From CAVLCC01 sp963661535 (lineage in GTDB: Bacteria > Actinomycetota > Coriobacteriia > Coriobacteriales > CADBOM01): a stretch of DNA of 64,000 nt. The notes under the pieces are model-generated. The model was given only the letters and a program-made list of their open reading frames with translations, ran no database searches and had not been told where the DNA came from. Within the stretch, counting starts at the first letter, position 1, and the number at the start of each line of letters is the position of its first letter. The DNA lies in assembly GCA_963661535.1 (NCBI GenBank), contig CAVLCC010000002.1, positions 1-64,000 on the forward strand, in the 5' to 3' direction. Shown piece by piece: positions 54,481-63,660 of the stretch. A program made the position numbers and the translations under genes.

Positions 54481-54510
54481 ATCATACCGCGCATTTAGCT
54501 TTATTTGCAA
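54481..54510 (-). promoter_or_regulatory. Promoter candidate of the infA operon
   Basis: On the minus strand TTGCAA (54510-54505), an 18-bp spacer and TATGAT (54486-54481), 41 nt before the infA start. Confidence 0.6.
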
Positions 54511-54655
54511 TATGTAATCTATGGGCGGCTGTGTTTTCTAGCCTTAAGCGGCTTTACGCAACATCACGTAACTTCATTGGCGACGCATAAGACACCTAAA
54601 AACTCAATGAAGCAAACATTTTTAAAGCATGTTGAAATGTCTGCTCTACACAAAC

Positions 54656-55900
54656 CTACTCTTTATTGTTGTCTCTAAAGTTTGCAAGAGCGCAAGCGCA
54701 CAGAGGTAGATAAGTTTGAGGTGCATCTTTTGAGAAATCACGGATTACTTCTGCGCACCTATTTTCTTCCATATTTGCAAGCGCCTCTATTGCATAGCGC
54801 ACACACCACTCATTTTTGCAATATAGTACTTTGCTTAATATATCAAAAACCTCGTCTATAACTTTGTTTGAAATTCCCACCTTGTCAGCAATATCTGGCT
54901 TGCAAATTTGCCCCAAACACCATATGGACGTTGATTGAATATCATCTCCACTTACATGTTCCCCACATGTGTCATCTGTAGCATCAACTCTATCTTGACG
55001 CAAATCAACTGCTGTATCATCGTTTAATGCATAATCCAACGAGCTTTTTGCTATACTTTCGATTTTGCAAAATGCACTAGCTGCAATATCCGAGCAAATT
55101 TTGCAAACCCCTGCAAATGATTGTGTAAATGCAAGCATAGCTGCAATGCGCACTTTTTGATCTTCAGCCTCGTCACTCATTACATCTAAGACATATTCAA
55201 GGGCAGATACTTTCTTTTCTTCAATCTCATTAGCTTTAGCAATATCTGCCTCTTTGGTGTCTTGACAATTTGGATTATCTAGAGCAATTAGACCAACAGC
55301 ACTTACAGCATTTGCACGCACAAGCACTGTATCGTTAGAATCTGCTAGCTCAATTAAATCTCCAACAACCTCAAAACATCCAATTTTTCCTAAGGATAGT
55401 GCACTGTTAGCTCTCACCCATTCTATAGGATCTTGCAAGCACAACTTAAGAGGTTCTAGAGCCCTAGGATCTCGAAGTGCACCGATAGCTCCTGCTGCAT
55501 TTTGACGTATTTCATCATTTGCATCAAAGAGTCTGCTAACTATTGGAGCAAACGAACGTTCGTCCCCCAAACGTGCTAGTGCTGCTATTGCTGTGCATGT
55601 CATTTGAGTGGAGCCTTCGTCTAAAAGCGGCAAAAGCGCTCGTGCAGCATGCGGATTTTTTTGCTGTCCTATAGCCATAGCAGCAGTTGCTCTAACTCGC
55701 ATATCTGTGTCTGAAAGCATTCCAACCAAAAGCGAAAAAGCACGATCTCCATCTATACAGCCAAGCGTTGCAGCGAGTCTGCCCCTTACTTCTGGGTCAG
55801 GATCTGCTGCCATCTGTTCCAGACTATCTAGATTGGGCTCTCCTGAGTTTTCGCTTGAATCAGATTTTTCACTCAAATTGTTATCCATCTTAAAATCCAT
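54656..55900 (-). CDS. HEAT-repeat protein
   Basis: 414 residues of PBS-lyase-type HEAT repeats. Units of about 31 residues are clear between 30 and 215 (DPEVRGRLAATLGCIDGDRAFSLLVGML, DTDMRVRATAAMAIGQQKNPHAARALLPLL and so on), followed by a less regular middle with a Cys/Asp-rich stretch and two more units at the C-terminus. Likely a protein-interaction scaffold; the partner is unknown. It stands between the ribosomal operon and pucR, possibly co-transcribed after pucR (95-nt gap). Confidence 0.85.
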   Translation of the reverse strand: MDFKMDNNLSEKSDSSENSGEPNLDSLEQMAADPDPEVRGRLAATLGCIDGDRAFSLLVGMLSDTDMRVRATAAMAIGQQKNPHAARALLPLLDEGSTQMTCTAIAALARLGDERSFAPIVSRLFDANDEIRQNAAGAIGALRDPRALEPLKLCLQDPIEWVRANSALSLGKIGCFEVVGDLIELADSNDTVLVRANAVSAVGLIALDNPNCQDTKEADIAKANEIEEKKVSALEYVLDVMSDEAEDQKVRIAAMLAFTQSFAGVCKICSDIAASAFCKIESIAKSSLDYALNDDTAVDLRQDRVDATDDTCGEHVSGDDIQSTSIWCLGQICKPDIADKVGISNKVIDEVFDILSKVLYCKNEWCVRYAIEALANMEENRCAEVIRDFSKDAPQTYLPLCACALANFRDNNKE

Positions 55901-55995
55901 ATATGTAGTGCTTTAGTCTTTTAACCATTAGTGTTTAAAACTTATTGTAGACCAAACCTTGCAGTCTTAGTCTCCTAACCCCTAAACTTTAGGTC

Positions 55996-57411
55996 TTAGT
56001 CTTCCCAGCTCTTTAGACCGCGTAATCTAAACGAAATCATTAGATGTTCTCTAGTTTCTGGGTCATCCAAGTTTACATCGCTCACGAGCTCGGTTATGCG
56101 TTTAATTCTATATACAAGGGAGTTTCTATGAATATTTAGAGCTTCTGCTGTTCTAACCAAATTGCGTTCGTGGCGCAAGAAAAACCAAAGCGTAAGAAGA
56201 TACTCACTATTATGCTTCTCGTCATAGGAAGCCAAAAACTCAATTGCGGGGTGCGCGATATCTATATTTCTTGTTGTAGTTAGAAGCATCTCAAAAATGT
56301 AGAAGAGCACACAGTGTGAGTTGAGAACTGCAACCCTGTCGGTTGTAGCAGACAAGGCTACCTCTGTTTGTTTGAGGGCATCGGCTATCATATTCCAGTC
56401 AGAAAAACCCCAGCTTAGACCAAACTTCATGTCGTTTGACTGTGCAAGTTCTTCTAGCAAATCGGGCAAATCTCTGCGAGCTGCGCAAAGTGCAAACAAC
56501 TCTCCATTAAACTCAAAACATGTGCAGGCTGGAACTTGCTCTTGAACTGCAATTGCCGACCAAGCGAGGCTTCTTTCGCGTGGAAATTTTACCTTAGCGA
56601 TAATATATGAAGCAGATCTGAGGTCGAGAAGAATTTTGTTTTCGTTTATCTCTTCTTGAGTTGCCTTTTCGCCAGACGCAAGGCGAGTTAAGAAATCATT
56701 TTTACTAAATAGCTTATCTTCGCCTAGGTGAGACTCAATCCATTCTCTAACCTTAGCTGTTGCAAGCTCCATAAGCTGTAGTTTGCCTTTTGTAATCTCA
56801 TTGCCTGTGCTTAGCATGAATAGATATGCAACGCCACCATTTTCTGGAGTTCTGATTCTGCATACTGCCGTTTTTATTCTGCTGCTTCCGAGTGTTGCAG
56901 CAAATGGTCTATCTAGCGGAGATGCAAGCTTTTGTGCATATGTGAGGTCTCGCTGCGTAAACTCCAAAAAATTCCAAGGAAGTCTGCCTGATCTTTGACC
57001 CTGCGCCCATTGCGGAATAACACGTGTAAAATCATGATTGCTAGTTGTGCACATAAGTGTGTGGCTATCAACAAGCATTGCAGGACATCCACTTATCTCA
57101 GCCAAAAGATCTATCAGAGGCTCTACAGATTCTTCTTCCATTAGCTCTCTGCTTGATACCTCAAATTTAGCAACATTGTCTGAAGCCTCGAGAAGCGCAT
57201 CCAAAACATCCTCAACAGATGAATTTTGAACTTCAATAAAGTCTCCACCACTCGAACAAACTATCTTGTTGCCATATTTAACGACTTTTAGACAATCAGA
57301 AGGACATGTGTCACCTACCCTGACGCCTCTAAGCCATGTGTCACCATTTGCAACAGTATGTTTTGTTCTGTGATTTTCTAACGCATCGATAGCAATTTGC
57401 ATAGTAAGCAT
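55996..57411 (-). CDS. PucR/CdaR family transcriptional regulator
   Basis: 471 residues. The C-terminal PucR helix-turn-helix is clear (RHERNLVRTAEALNIHRNSLVYRIKRITELV, about 425-455), preceded by a GGDEF-like/CdaR domain (about 265-385) and an N-terminal purine-catabolism-type sensory region (about 1-100). In the family these control purine, amino acid or sugar-acid use. The nearest operon on the same strand upstream is CODH/ACS, but an assembly gap lies between, so a regulatory link is only a suggestion. AGGAG six bases before the ATG. Confidence 0.9.
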   Translation of the reverse strand: MLTMQIAIDALENHRTKHTVANGDTWLRGVRVGDTCPSDCLKVVKYGNKIVCSSGGDFIEVQNSSVEDVLDALLEASDNVAKFEVSSRELMEEESVEPLIDLLAEISGCPAMLVDSHTLMCTTSNHDFTRVIPQWAQGQRSGRLPWNFLEFTQRDLTYAQKLASPLDRPFAATLGSSRIKTAVCRIRTPENGGVAYLFMLSTGNEITKGKLQLMELATAKVREWIESHLGEDKLFSKNDFLTRLASGEKATQEEINENKILLDLRSASYIIAKVKFPRERSLAWSAIAVQEQVPACTCFEFNGELFALCAARRDLPDLLEELAQSNDMKFGLSWGFSDWNMIADALKQTEVALSATTDRVAVLNSHCVLFYIFEMLLTTTRNIDIAHPAIEFLASYDEKHNSEYLLTLWFFLRHERNLVRTAEALNIHRNSLVYRIKRITELVSDVNLDDPETREHLMISFRLRGLKSWED

Positions 57412-57999
57412 ACTTATCTCCTACTCCACAAGGCGTGTATTGAGACATATCTTTAGATTTTGTTAAATAAATGTGCAATTATGCGTGTGTGATATACCGA
57501 GATTTAAATAGCACACAACATTGTTTAATGTATTTTGTATACGTATTTGCATATTTATTTATAAATTGTATTAACTGCACATAAGATTAACACTAAATTT
57601 GTGCATTTGATTGACTTTTTTGATATTTTTCACAAATTTTTGGTATAGAACAGATTTTTAATATATATAAAAGTACAAAGCATCTCATGATATATGATTA
57701 AAATTTGTTTATAATGCATATTACTTATAAAGACTATGAATTTTATAAAAATATAAATANNNNNNNNNNATAAATATGACAAGATATCGTATTAAAAACA
57801 AGTTTTATATAAATAAAACATATCAAACAGAAAATGAATAAATAATTTCCAAACGTCGAATCAAAAAACCTAAGCAAAGTAAAAAAATGGGTCACTCCCA
57901 AAACTAGGAATGACCCATAATATTCTTACTCTTTTGACAACCTATAAAACTAGGCCATCTCAAAAACCCAAACCAAACAAGAAGTTTAGTGCAAGATTT
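57412..57999. other. AT-rich intergenic region containing an assembly gap
   Basis: About 590 bp without an open frame, extremely AT-rich. Ten N at 57760-57769 mark a join of unknown true length. It carries the pucR promoter region and, at its right end, the terminator of the CODH/ACS operon. Confidence 0.9.
57880..57918 (-). terminator. Terminator of the cooS-cooC-acsB operon
   Basis: ATGGGTCA (57887-57894) pairs with TGACCCAT (57911-57918), with TCC/GGA pairing inside, followed on the minus strand by a run of seven U. It lies about 80 nt after the acsB stop. Confidence 0.85.
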
Positions 58000-60132
58000 T
58001 TACATCATTGGCTCCATCTCAAGAACAGGATGTCCCTTCTCAGTGATGAAGTTTAGTAGCTCCTCAGGATCCTCTGTGATTGTCTCATCTGCTACCATGC
58101 TAGCAAAATCATCTACACCATAGAGTTCCTTAGCAGTTTGATTTAGTCTATCTGCAACTTGATCTTTAAGAGCCTTTGGCATCCAGACGATACGTCCTAC
58201 GCCGCCCTCAGCAGACATGAACTTCTTAGAACCAATGAAGTGTTTGCCATGACCCATGAAGCCTGGGGTTTGTACGCCGCCGCCAGTCATAGCAGCCATC
58301 TCGGAGAAGCTCATTCCAAGTGGAGTCATGCCAGCATGCTCACGGTGAACAATTACAACACCGTTAGTAAATGGCTCAATACCGCAAATGCACTCGAAGC
58401 AGCCGCAGCTTGTCATTGGATCTTCCATGATGGAGTAAAGGCTTACGACCTCAAGAGCACCCATTGAGTACTTCTTAACTGCCTCATTAACAGAATCCCA
58501 TTTACCAATCTTCTCGTCAATAACGCCCTCTTTTAGAACAACTTGGCTAGGACCTGTGCTGTCGAGTTGGTATGTTGCTTTAGCATCAAGCCAAGAAACA
58601 GCACCGCAAAGACCAAGACGCTCTGGGGTAACGATGCAAACGTGAGAAGGTGAGAACGATTGGCACAAAATGCATGTGTAGAACTCTTCTACGCTCTCAT
58701 CAGTTAGAGACATTAGTCTCTCATCACGCTTGTCATAAATCTCGTTGCCAAGATGACGCATCTCAGTTGCCTTGGCAGGATCTGTGTAGATTGTTACCTG
58801 GCATTTATCGATAACTGCGTCGAACTCACTCTTTAGTGAAGCATACAAAATCTCACCAAAGTGTTTTGCACTAAAGCCTTTTGCCATAGCGTCATCGCTT
58901 ACACGAACACGAATCATATCACGTTGTCCGGTGTGCATAATGCCCTCAGCGCAGTTGATATATGCGTGGAATTTACGCTCAAATACAGGCTCAAAGTCGG
59001 AGTTCATCTTGCGTCCTGCAAGATCAACAACGATTGCCAATTGGAAGTTAGAGCCCTTCTCCATCTCATCAAAGTCTGGACCAACAAGCTCAATCTTGTG
59101 ATCTTCAACCTCATGAGCCTCAAGCGTACGAACAAGCTCCAAGCAGTCGTAACGAGAACCATCAGCCTCGCAGTGCATATCCTTGCGGCGAATAATCTCG
59201 CCCTCAAATGCGTTGGAGTATGCAACTGGGATGTCGATGTTAGTAATCTTGATTTTAATTCCACGAGCCTCAATTGAGGTGTCGATCCATTTAGAGATAT
59301 CCTCTTGGATGATAAGACTCATTGGAACTTTCCAAAGCTCATCAACATGGTTTGTGATAACTGGGTATCCAAGTGAAATAGCACCAGCACCGCATGCAAC
59401 CTCAAGATCTGGAACTGGGTCAAATGCGTTAACTACAGCGTTGATGCGCTTGAATGTGTAATCGCGAATGCCCTCGTAGTCGCCAGGTTGAATAGCGCCA
59501 AAGATCATAGCTGCACGAATTGAAACAGAAACAACATGTGAAACTGACCATAGGTCTTGACCTAGAGGTACGATACGTACCTTCCAGCCTGTAGCTACAC
59601 CAGCCTCAACAACTTGGTCGATAATGCCGCCAACCAAGAATGTATACATGCCTTTTTCTTGATAACCCTTAACAAGATCTACAGCCTCTTGTGTGGTAGG
59701 TGCAGGACCGATGATAACGGAAAATCCAGGAATGTCGCCTGTAACTAGCGGTAGACCTAGCTCACGTACCTCAGCGTCGTTGCAGTGTCCCCAATAAGGA
59801 TCGTGTCCATAAGGATCGGTATTTTGAATGTACTTGCAAGCCTCAATAATCTCAGCTGCACAAGCAGTTGCTACGCCAGAGTGGAAAATGTCATAGGTCT
59901 TGTTCTCGCGAGTCATCTCGGATTTGACCCATTTCATTTGCTCTTTTAGCTCACCTAGGTTGGTGATTTTTTTGCCTGACATAGCGTAGTTATTTGCGAG
60001 GAAGTAAGCTGTGTCTGGGAAAGCAACTGGCTCGTCATCGGAATATTTCTCCGAAGCCTCAGCGATGGCCTTCTCGGCAACAGCGTACATCTCGTCGGAT
60101 CCGCTAAAGACCCTTTCGAATAGCGTTGTCAT
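58000..60132 (-). CDS. acsB: Acetyl-CoA synthase (CODH/ACS alpha subunit)
   Basis: Joins CO, a methyl group from the corrinoid protein and CoA into acetyl-CoA. The A-cluster Cys ligands are all visible near the C-terminal third: C-x2-C at about 487-490 (TCILCQSF), SHVCIV at about 499, LGLCGA at about 509, and C-G-C at about 576-578 (SCGCFECI). Length 710 from ATG 60132, which has GAGGAG eight bases upstream (the longer frame uses TTG). The N-terminal CODH-contact domain is present, so it is the bacterial, not the short archaeal, form. Last gene of cooS-cooC-acsB; the corrinoid Fe-S protein and methyltransferase genes are not in the window. Confidence 0.96.
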   Translation of the reverse strand: MTTLFERVFSGSDEMYAVAEKAIAEASEKYSDDEPVAFPDTAYFLANNYAMSGKKITNLGELKEQMKWVKSEMTRENKTYDIFHSGVATACAAEIIEACKYIQNTDPYGHDPYWGHCNDAEVRELGLPLVTGDIPGFSVIIGPAPTTQEAVDLVKGYQEKGMYTFLVGGIIDQVVEAGVATGWKVRIVPLGQDLWSVSHVVSVSIRAAMIFGAIQPGDYEGIRDYTFKRINAVVNAFDPVPDLEVACGAGAISLGYPVITNHVDELWKVPMSLIIQEDISKWIDTSIEARGIKIKITNIDIPVAYSNAFEGEIIRRKDMHCEADGSRYDCLELVRTLEAHEVEDHKIELVGPDFDEMEKGSNFQLAIVVDLAGRKMNSDFEPVFERKFHAYINCAEGIMHTGQRDMIRVRVSDDAMAKGFSAKHFGEILYASLKSEFDAVIDKCQVTIYTDPAKATEMRHLGNEIYDKRDERLMSLTDESVEEFYTCILCQSFSPSHVCIVTPERLGLCGAVSWLDAKATYQLDSTGPSQVVLKEGVIDEKIGKWDSVNEAVKKYSMGALEVVSLYSIMEDPMTSCGCFECICGIEPFTNGVVIVHREHAGMTPLGMSFSEMAAMTGGGVQTPGFMGHGKHFIGSKKFMSAEGGVGRIVWMPKALKDQVADRLNQTAKELYGVDDFASMVADETITEDPEELLNFITEKGHPVLEMEPMM

Positions 60133-60147
60133 CAATTAACTCCTCTT

Positions 60148-60924
60148 CTATCCCTGCTCATCGTCAAGGATCGTTTTGATCTGCCTTATCTCAGCAACAG
60201 CGCCCTTATCATAGTCGAATGGGGAACTGCCTTTTCGGTCTGCGTCTATCACGCCTTCGCTATAATGCACAATTCCTAAAAGATCCTCTGCAGGAATGTG
60301 CTCGCGAATATAATTTTCGTCATACTCGTCGCGAACCTTATTGGCCACAACGCGCACTTGCTTTACGCCTAAGTCGGTTGCTAGCTGCTTGATGTGCTTG
60401 TATGTCTGCATGCTGCGTGCACCAGGTTCAATCACAACAATGAACTGATCCATGTTCTCTGTTGTGCCGCGTCCTAAGTGCTCAAGTCCTGCCTCCATGT
60501 CCATAATCACAACATCGTCGCGCTGGAGTGTGAGGTGTGAGAGCAATCTCTTAAGCACAATGTGCTCAGGACAAACGCATCCAGCACCAGCTACATCTAC
60601 AGAGCCTAAAACCAGAAGCTTTACTCCATTGCATGTCTTTGCAAACATGTCTGGAATGTCATCGACCTTTGGGGTGAGTTTAAAAAACTTCACTATTCCG
60701 CTAGGGTCAACTCCTGCTCTCTCGTTGATGAGATCTTTCATCTTAGAGATAGGCGTAATTTTTTCAAGTTCCTCTTCGTCAAATCCAAGTGCTAAACCTA
60801 AGTTAGCATCAGGATCAACGTCTGCTGCCAAGACAGGTCGTCCTTCTTCGGCATAAAGTCGCGAGAGTATTGCAGCGAAAGTTGTTTTTCCAACTCCGCC
60901 TTTGCCTGTTACGGCAATCTTCAT
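60148..60924 (-). CDS. cooC: CODH nickel-insertion ATPase CooC/AcsF
   Basis: SIMIBI-class ATPase of 258 residues that matures the nickel site of CODH or ACS. The deviant P-loop is GKGGVGKTT (7-15), followed by AADVDPDANLGLALG. The Cys-x-Cys metal motif is GAGCVCPEH (C116, C118), and VVIMDMEAGLEHLGRGT is the switch II-like region. Between cooS and acsB with 15-nt gaps on both sides. Confidence 0.95.
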   Translation of the reverse strand: MKIAVTGKGGVGKTTFAAILSRLYAEEGRPVLAADVDPDANLGLALGFDEEELEKITPISKMKDLINERAGVDPSGIVKFFKLTPKVDDIPDMFAKTCNGVKLLVLGSVDVAGAGCVCPEHIVLKRLLSHLTLQRDDVVIMDMEAGLEHLGRGTTENMDQFIVVIEPGARSMQTYKHIKQLATDLGVKQVRVVANKVRDEYDENYIREHIPAEDLLGIVHYSEGVIDADRKGSSPFDYDKGAVAEIRQIKTILDDEQG

Positions 60925-60939
60925 CTCTTCGCCTTCTCC

Positions 60940-62835
60940 CTACATGCCGAGGCTTGCGCGCTTCTCCTCAAGTGTAGCGAGGATCTTGTCGCCAAGCGAA
61001 TCGATGTCAAGGTCAACAACGTACTTAGCTCCAACCCAGTCTTCAACGCCACCTTGTAGTAGTCCGTCGATAACCTCAGAACCTTTAACCATTGGGTGAA
61101 CGCCCAAGAATGTAGTTAGACCGGTAGAAACAACGTAGTTGCCAATCGAAACAGCTTTCTCAGACATCCACTCAGGTGCGCAGCCAACTACTGGCATTTG
61201 GTCAATATCCCAGCCAGAATCTTTAGCAATGTTAGAAACCAAAACCATCATACGGCTGATGTCTACGCATGAACCCATGTGTAGTACAGGTGGGATGTCA
61301 GCAAGCTTGCATACACGTCTTAGACCCTCGCCGCAGCATACATCAGCTGCACGTTTGTCCATAAGACCTGCTTTTGCAGCAGCTTGTGCGGAGCATCCAG
61401 ATAGTACCAAAACAACGTCGTTAGCTAGAAGTTTCTTCATTAGCTCTATATGTGCCTCATCAGCACGAACCTTAGGATTGTTGCAGCCTACCATAGCTAC
61501 TGCACCGCGCAATACACCAGAACGTACGCACTCAACTAGAGGCTTAACTGTTCCAATCTCGTCAACAAAGCTGTTTGTAACAGTGTCTAGAGTCTTAACG
61601 ATTGCCTCGTAAGAATAACCAACTGTTGCTTTTTGCTTTAGTTGAGGAATGTGTACAAGATCTTTGTTGCGGTTAGGGAAGTTCTTGATTGCCATTGTTA
61701 CGATTTCTTTAGCATTCTCGCCTGCAGTTTCAGGCTCAAACTGAATGAAATCAGAATCAGGAATTCTGCCCTTTGGTGAAGTTGTAATAAACTTGGTGTG
61801 GAAGCACTTGCTTAGAGGTCCAAGTGCTGGGAAGATGCACTGAACATCTACAACGATAGCTTCGCATGCTCCAGTCAAAACAACGTTTTCTTGCTGTAGG
61901 AAGTTGCCTGCCATAGGAATACCATGACGCATTGTAACCTCGTTAGAAGTACAACATACACCTGCAACATTGATGCCCTTAGCGCCAACCTCTTTGGCAA
62001 GAGCATTCATCTCAGGATCCTCAGCATATTTTACAATCATCTCTGAAAGTGATGGATCGTGACCATGGACAATAATGTTGACCATGTCCTCTTCCATAAC
62101 ACCTAGGTTTGCCTCAGTCTCAATTGGCATTGGGGTGCCAAACATAACATCAGAAAACTCGGTGCCGCACATTGATCCGCCCCAGCCGTCGGATAGACCT
62201 AGACGGAATGCTTGCTTGATTAGAGCCTCAGGATCTGCAGTGTTGCCCATGTGAGTCATGTGCATAGCTGTAGATACCTCACGGTCGATTGCGCGAGGCT
62301 CAATGTCAAGATCGTGCCAAATCTTTTGGGTCTTTTCAGGAGCCCTCTTTAGGAACCTTTGAACACCAAATGGTTTGCCATACTCTAGAAGTGCAACTTC
62401 TGCAACCTCGTGTGCAAGATCATAAATGTCTTTGCCCTCAGTCTCAATGTCCCACTCTTTGGCGATACTAATTAGTTTCTCTGGATCCTTGACCTGGTAG
62501 TTGCCGCCTTCCTCAGTGCAGTGTAGTGTGTGGCAGATGTCACGTCCGTGGTCGGAGTGAGCTGCTGCACCACCTGCGGTGAAGCGAAGGAAGTTCCTGC
62601 CTGAGATCGTGTGAACGTCGGCACCGCAAATGCCTTTTGGTGCCTTTTTGCTGATTCGGCATGGGCCCATCGAGCATATCCTGCAGCACATGCCCTCTTC
62701 GCCGAATTTACAGTGCGGAGTTTGAAGCTCAACTCTTGCCTGCCAAGAATCTGCGCCAACTTTAGCGCCTGTTTCTAGCAGTTTTGCTGTTGCTGCCTCG
62801 TTCTCCTCGATGGTGGTAAGTTTGAACTGATCCAT
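60940..62835 (-). CDS. cooS: Carbon monoxide dehydrogenase catalytic subunit
   Basis: Ni-Fe CODH, 631 residues, oxidising CO or reducing CO2. The N-terminal ligands match the bacterial enzymes: C42 and C50 for the bridging D-cluster; C51, C54, C59 and C70 for the B-cluster. The nickel C-cluster set is also complete: the His in IIVHGHDPS, then Cys in GVCCTSNEV, DVQCIFPAL, VGCNNPKVR, SGCSAQAA and GSCVDISRM. All catalytic residues being present indicates an active enzyme. ATG at 62835 has AGGAGG upstream. It heads the operon and is preceded by a leader with a terminator hairpin. Confidence 0.97.
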   Translation of the reverse strand: MDQFKLTTIEENEAATAKLLETGAKVGADSWQARVELQTPHCKFGEEGMCCRICSMGPCRISKKAPKGICGADVHTISGRNFLRFTAGGAAAHSDHGRDICHTLHCTEEGGNYQVKDPEKLISIAKEWDIETEGKDIYDLAHEVAEVALLEYGKPFGVQRFLKRAPEKTQKIWHDLDIEPRAIDREVSTAMHMTHMGNTADPEALIKQAFRLGLSDGWGGSMCGTEFSDVMFGTPMPIETEANLGVMEEDMVNIIVHGHDPSLSEMIVKYAEDPEMNALAKEVGAKGINVAGVCCTSNEVTMRHGIPMAGNFLQQENVVLTGACEAIVVDVQCIFPALGPLSKCFHTKFITTSPKGRIPDSDFIQFEPETAGENAKEIVTMAIKNFPNRNKDLVHIPQLKQKATVGYSYEAIVKTLDTVTNSFVDEIGTVKPLVECVRSGVLRGAVAMVGCNNPKVRADEAHIELMKKLLANDVVLVLSGCSAQAAAKAGLMDKRAADVCCGEGLRRVCKLADIPPVLHMGSCVDISRMMVLVSNIAKDSGWDIDQMPVVGCAPEWMSEKAVSIGNYVVSTGLTTFLGVHPMVKGSEVIDGLLQGGVEDWVGAKYVVDLDIDSLGDKILATLEEKRASLGM

Positions 62836-62904
62836 CCATCCTCCTACTCTTCGTGTTCCTATCCCTAGGAACTCTACCCCTACAACTTCCCAGCTTTAGA
62901 TTGC

Positions 62905-63044
62905 CTAGAGAAAGCTAGGAAATAAAAAGAAAGACCCTAGCGAACTTGGTCGCTTATGGATCTTTCTAATTACCAAAATTAAACCCTCCTTGTCGAGTAA
63001 CATTTAAATTTGTATGAAGTGTAAAACTCCTTTTATTGCTCGAC
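62905..63044 (-). promoter_or_regulatory. cooS leader: attenuator hairpin overlapped by a mini-ORF
   Basis: Seen in minus-strand order. GTCGAG...CTCGAC (63044-63039 with 62997-62992) forms a first stem. Directly after it comes AAGGAGGG (62991-62984), a strong ribosome binding site 7 nt before TTG 62976. From there 23 codons run to TAG at 62905. A long stem AGAAAGATCC...GGGTCTTTCT, with inner AGCGA/TCGCT (62967-62928, six-base loop), ends in TTTTATTT (62927-62920), an intrinsic terminator. It lies 85 nt before cooS with no minus-strand gene upstream to terminate, so it looks like a transcription attenuator of the CODH/ACS operon. Confidence 0.6.
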
Positions 63045-63660
63045 CTATCGGTTGCATATTGTTTTTTGTGCAAGCAAATTTTTTAAAACCTCTTAAATCT
63101 GCTTTGCTGTTTGTTCATAATATCATCAAAAATGCAATTGTGTAATTATTTTTTTGATAAAAGCCCCACCGGATTTATCTTGTTGAATAATTATATTATC
63201 TAAACAAAATTGGAGGCATTTAGCTTTTAAATTTTATTTGTTTGGAGTTAATTTGCAAAAAGATGAAAAACTATTGAAATATTTGCAGTTTTATGTTTTA
63301 AAAACATGATGGGTGTGCCTGCAACTTTTCTTGAGTTTTGTGGCAAATATAGGTGCAAAACTTGCTTTGTTACGATATGAATTTTGATGCTCAAATATTC
63401 GGCGTGTGGCATTTTTGTTCACATCTAAATCATAACTTTTTTGAACTTTTGTAAATAAAATTTTTGAGTCGCAGAAATAAACACAAACCATATTTTTGAG
63501 TATGATTTTGTTTGTATTTTGGTTAGAATCTGTTTGGAATTTGGCAAGAATCCGTTAAGAATTTGTTAAGATTTGTAGCTTACTATGTTTCCATAAAAAA
63601 CATAAAGTTCAAAATTTAAAACCTAGACAAGCATCTACAACATAAAAAGGGTGAAAAAAG
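63045..63660. other. AT-rich region upstream of the OGG-type gene, with 11-bp repeats
   Basis: No gene seen in about 600 bp. At 63521-63574 five consecutive units start exactly 11 bp apart (63521, 63532, 63543, 63554, 63565): GGTTAGAATCT, GTTTGGAATTT, GGCAAGAATCC, GTTAAGAATTT and GTTAAGATTT. A -10-like TACTAT follows at 63581-63586 without a good -35, as expected for an activator-dependent promoter serving the gene at 63661. A small hairpin ATGTTTT/AAAACAT lies near 63293-63307. Confidence 0.6.
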
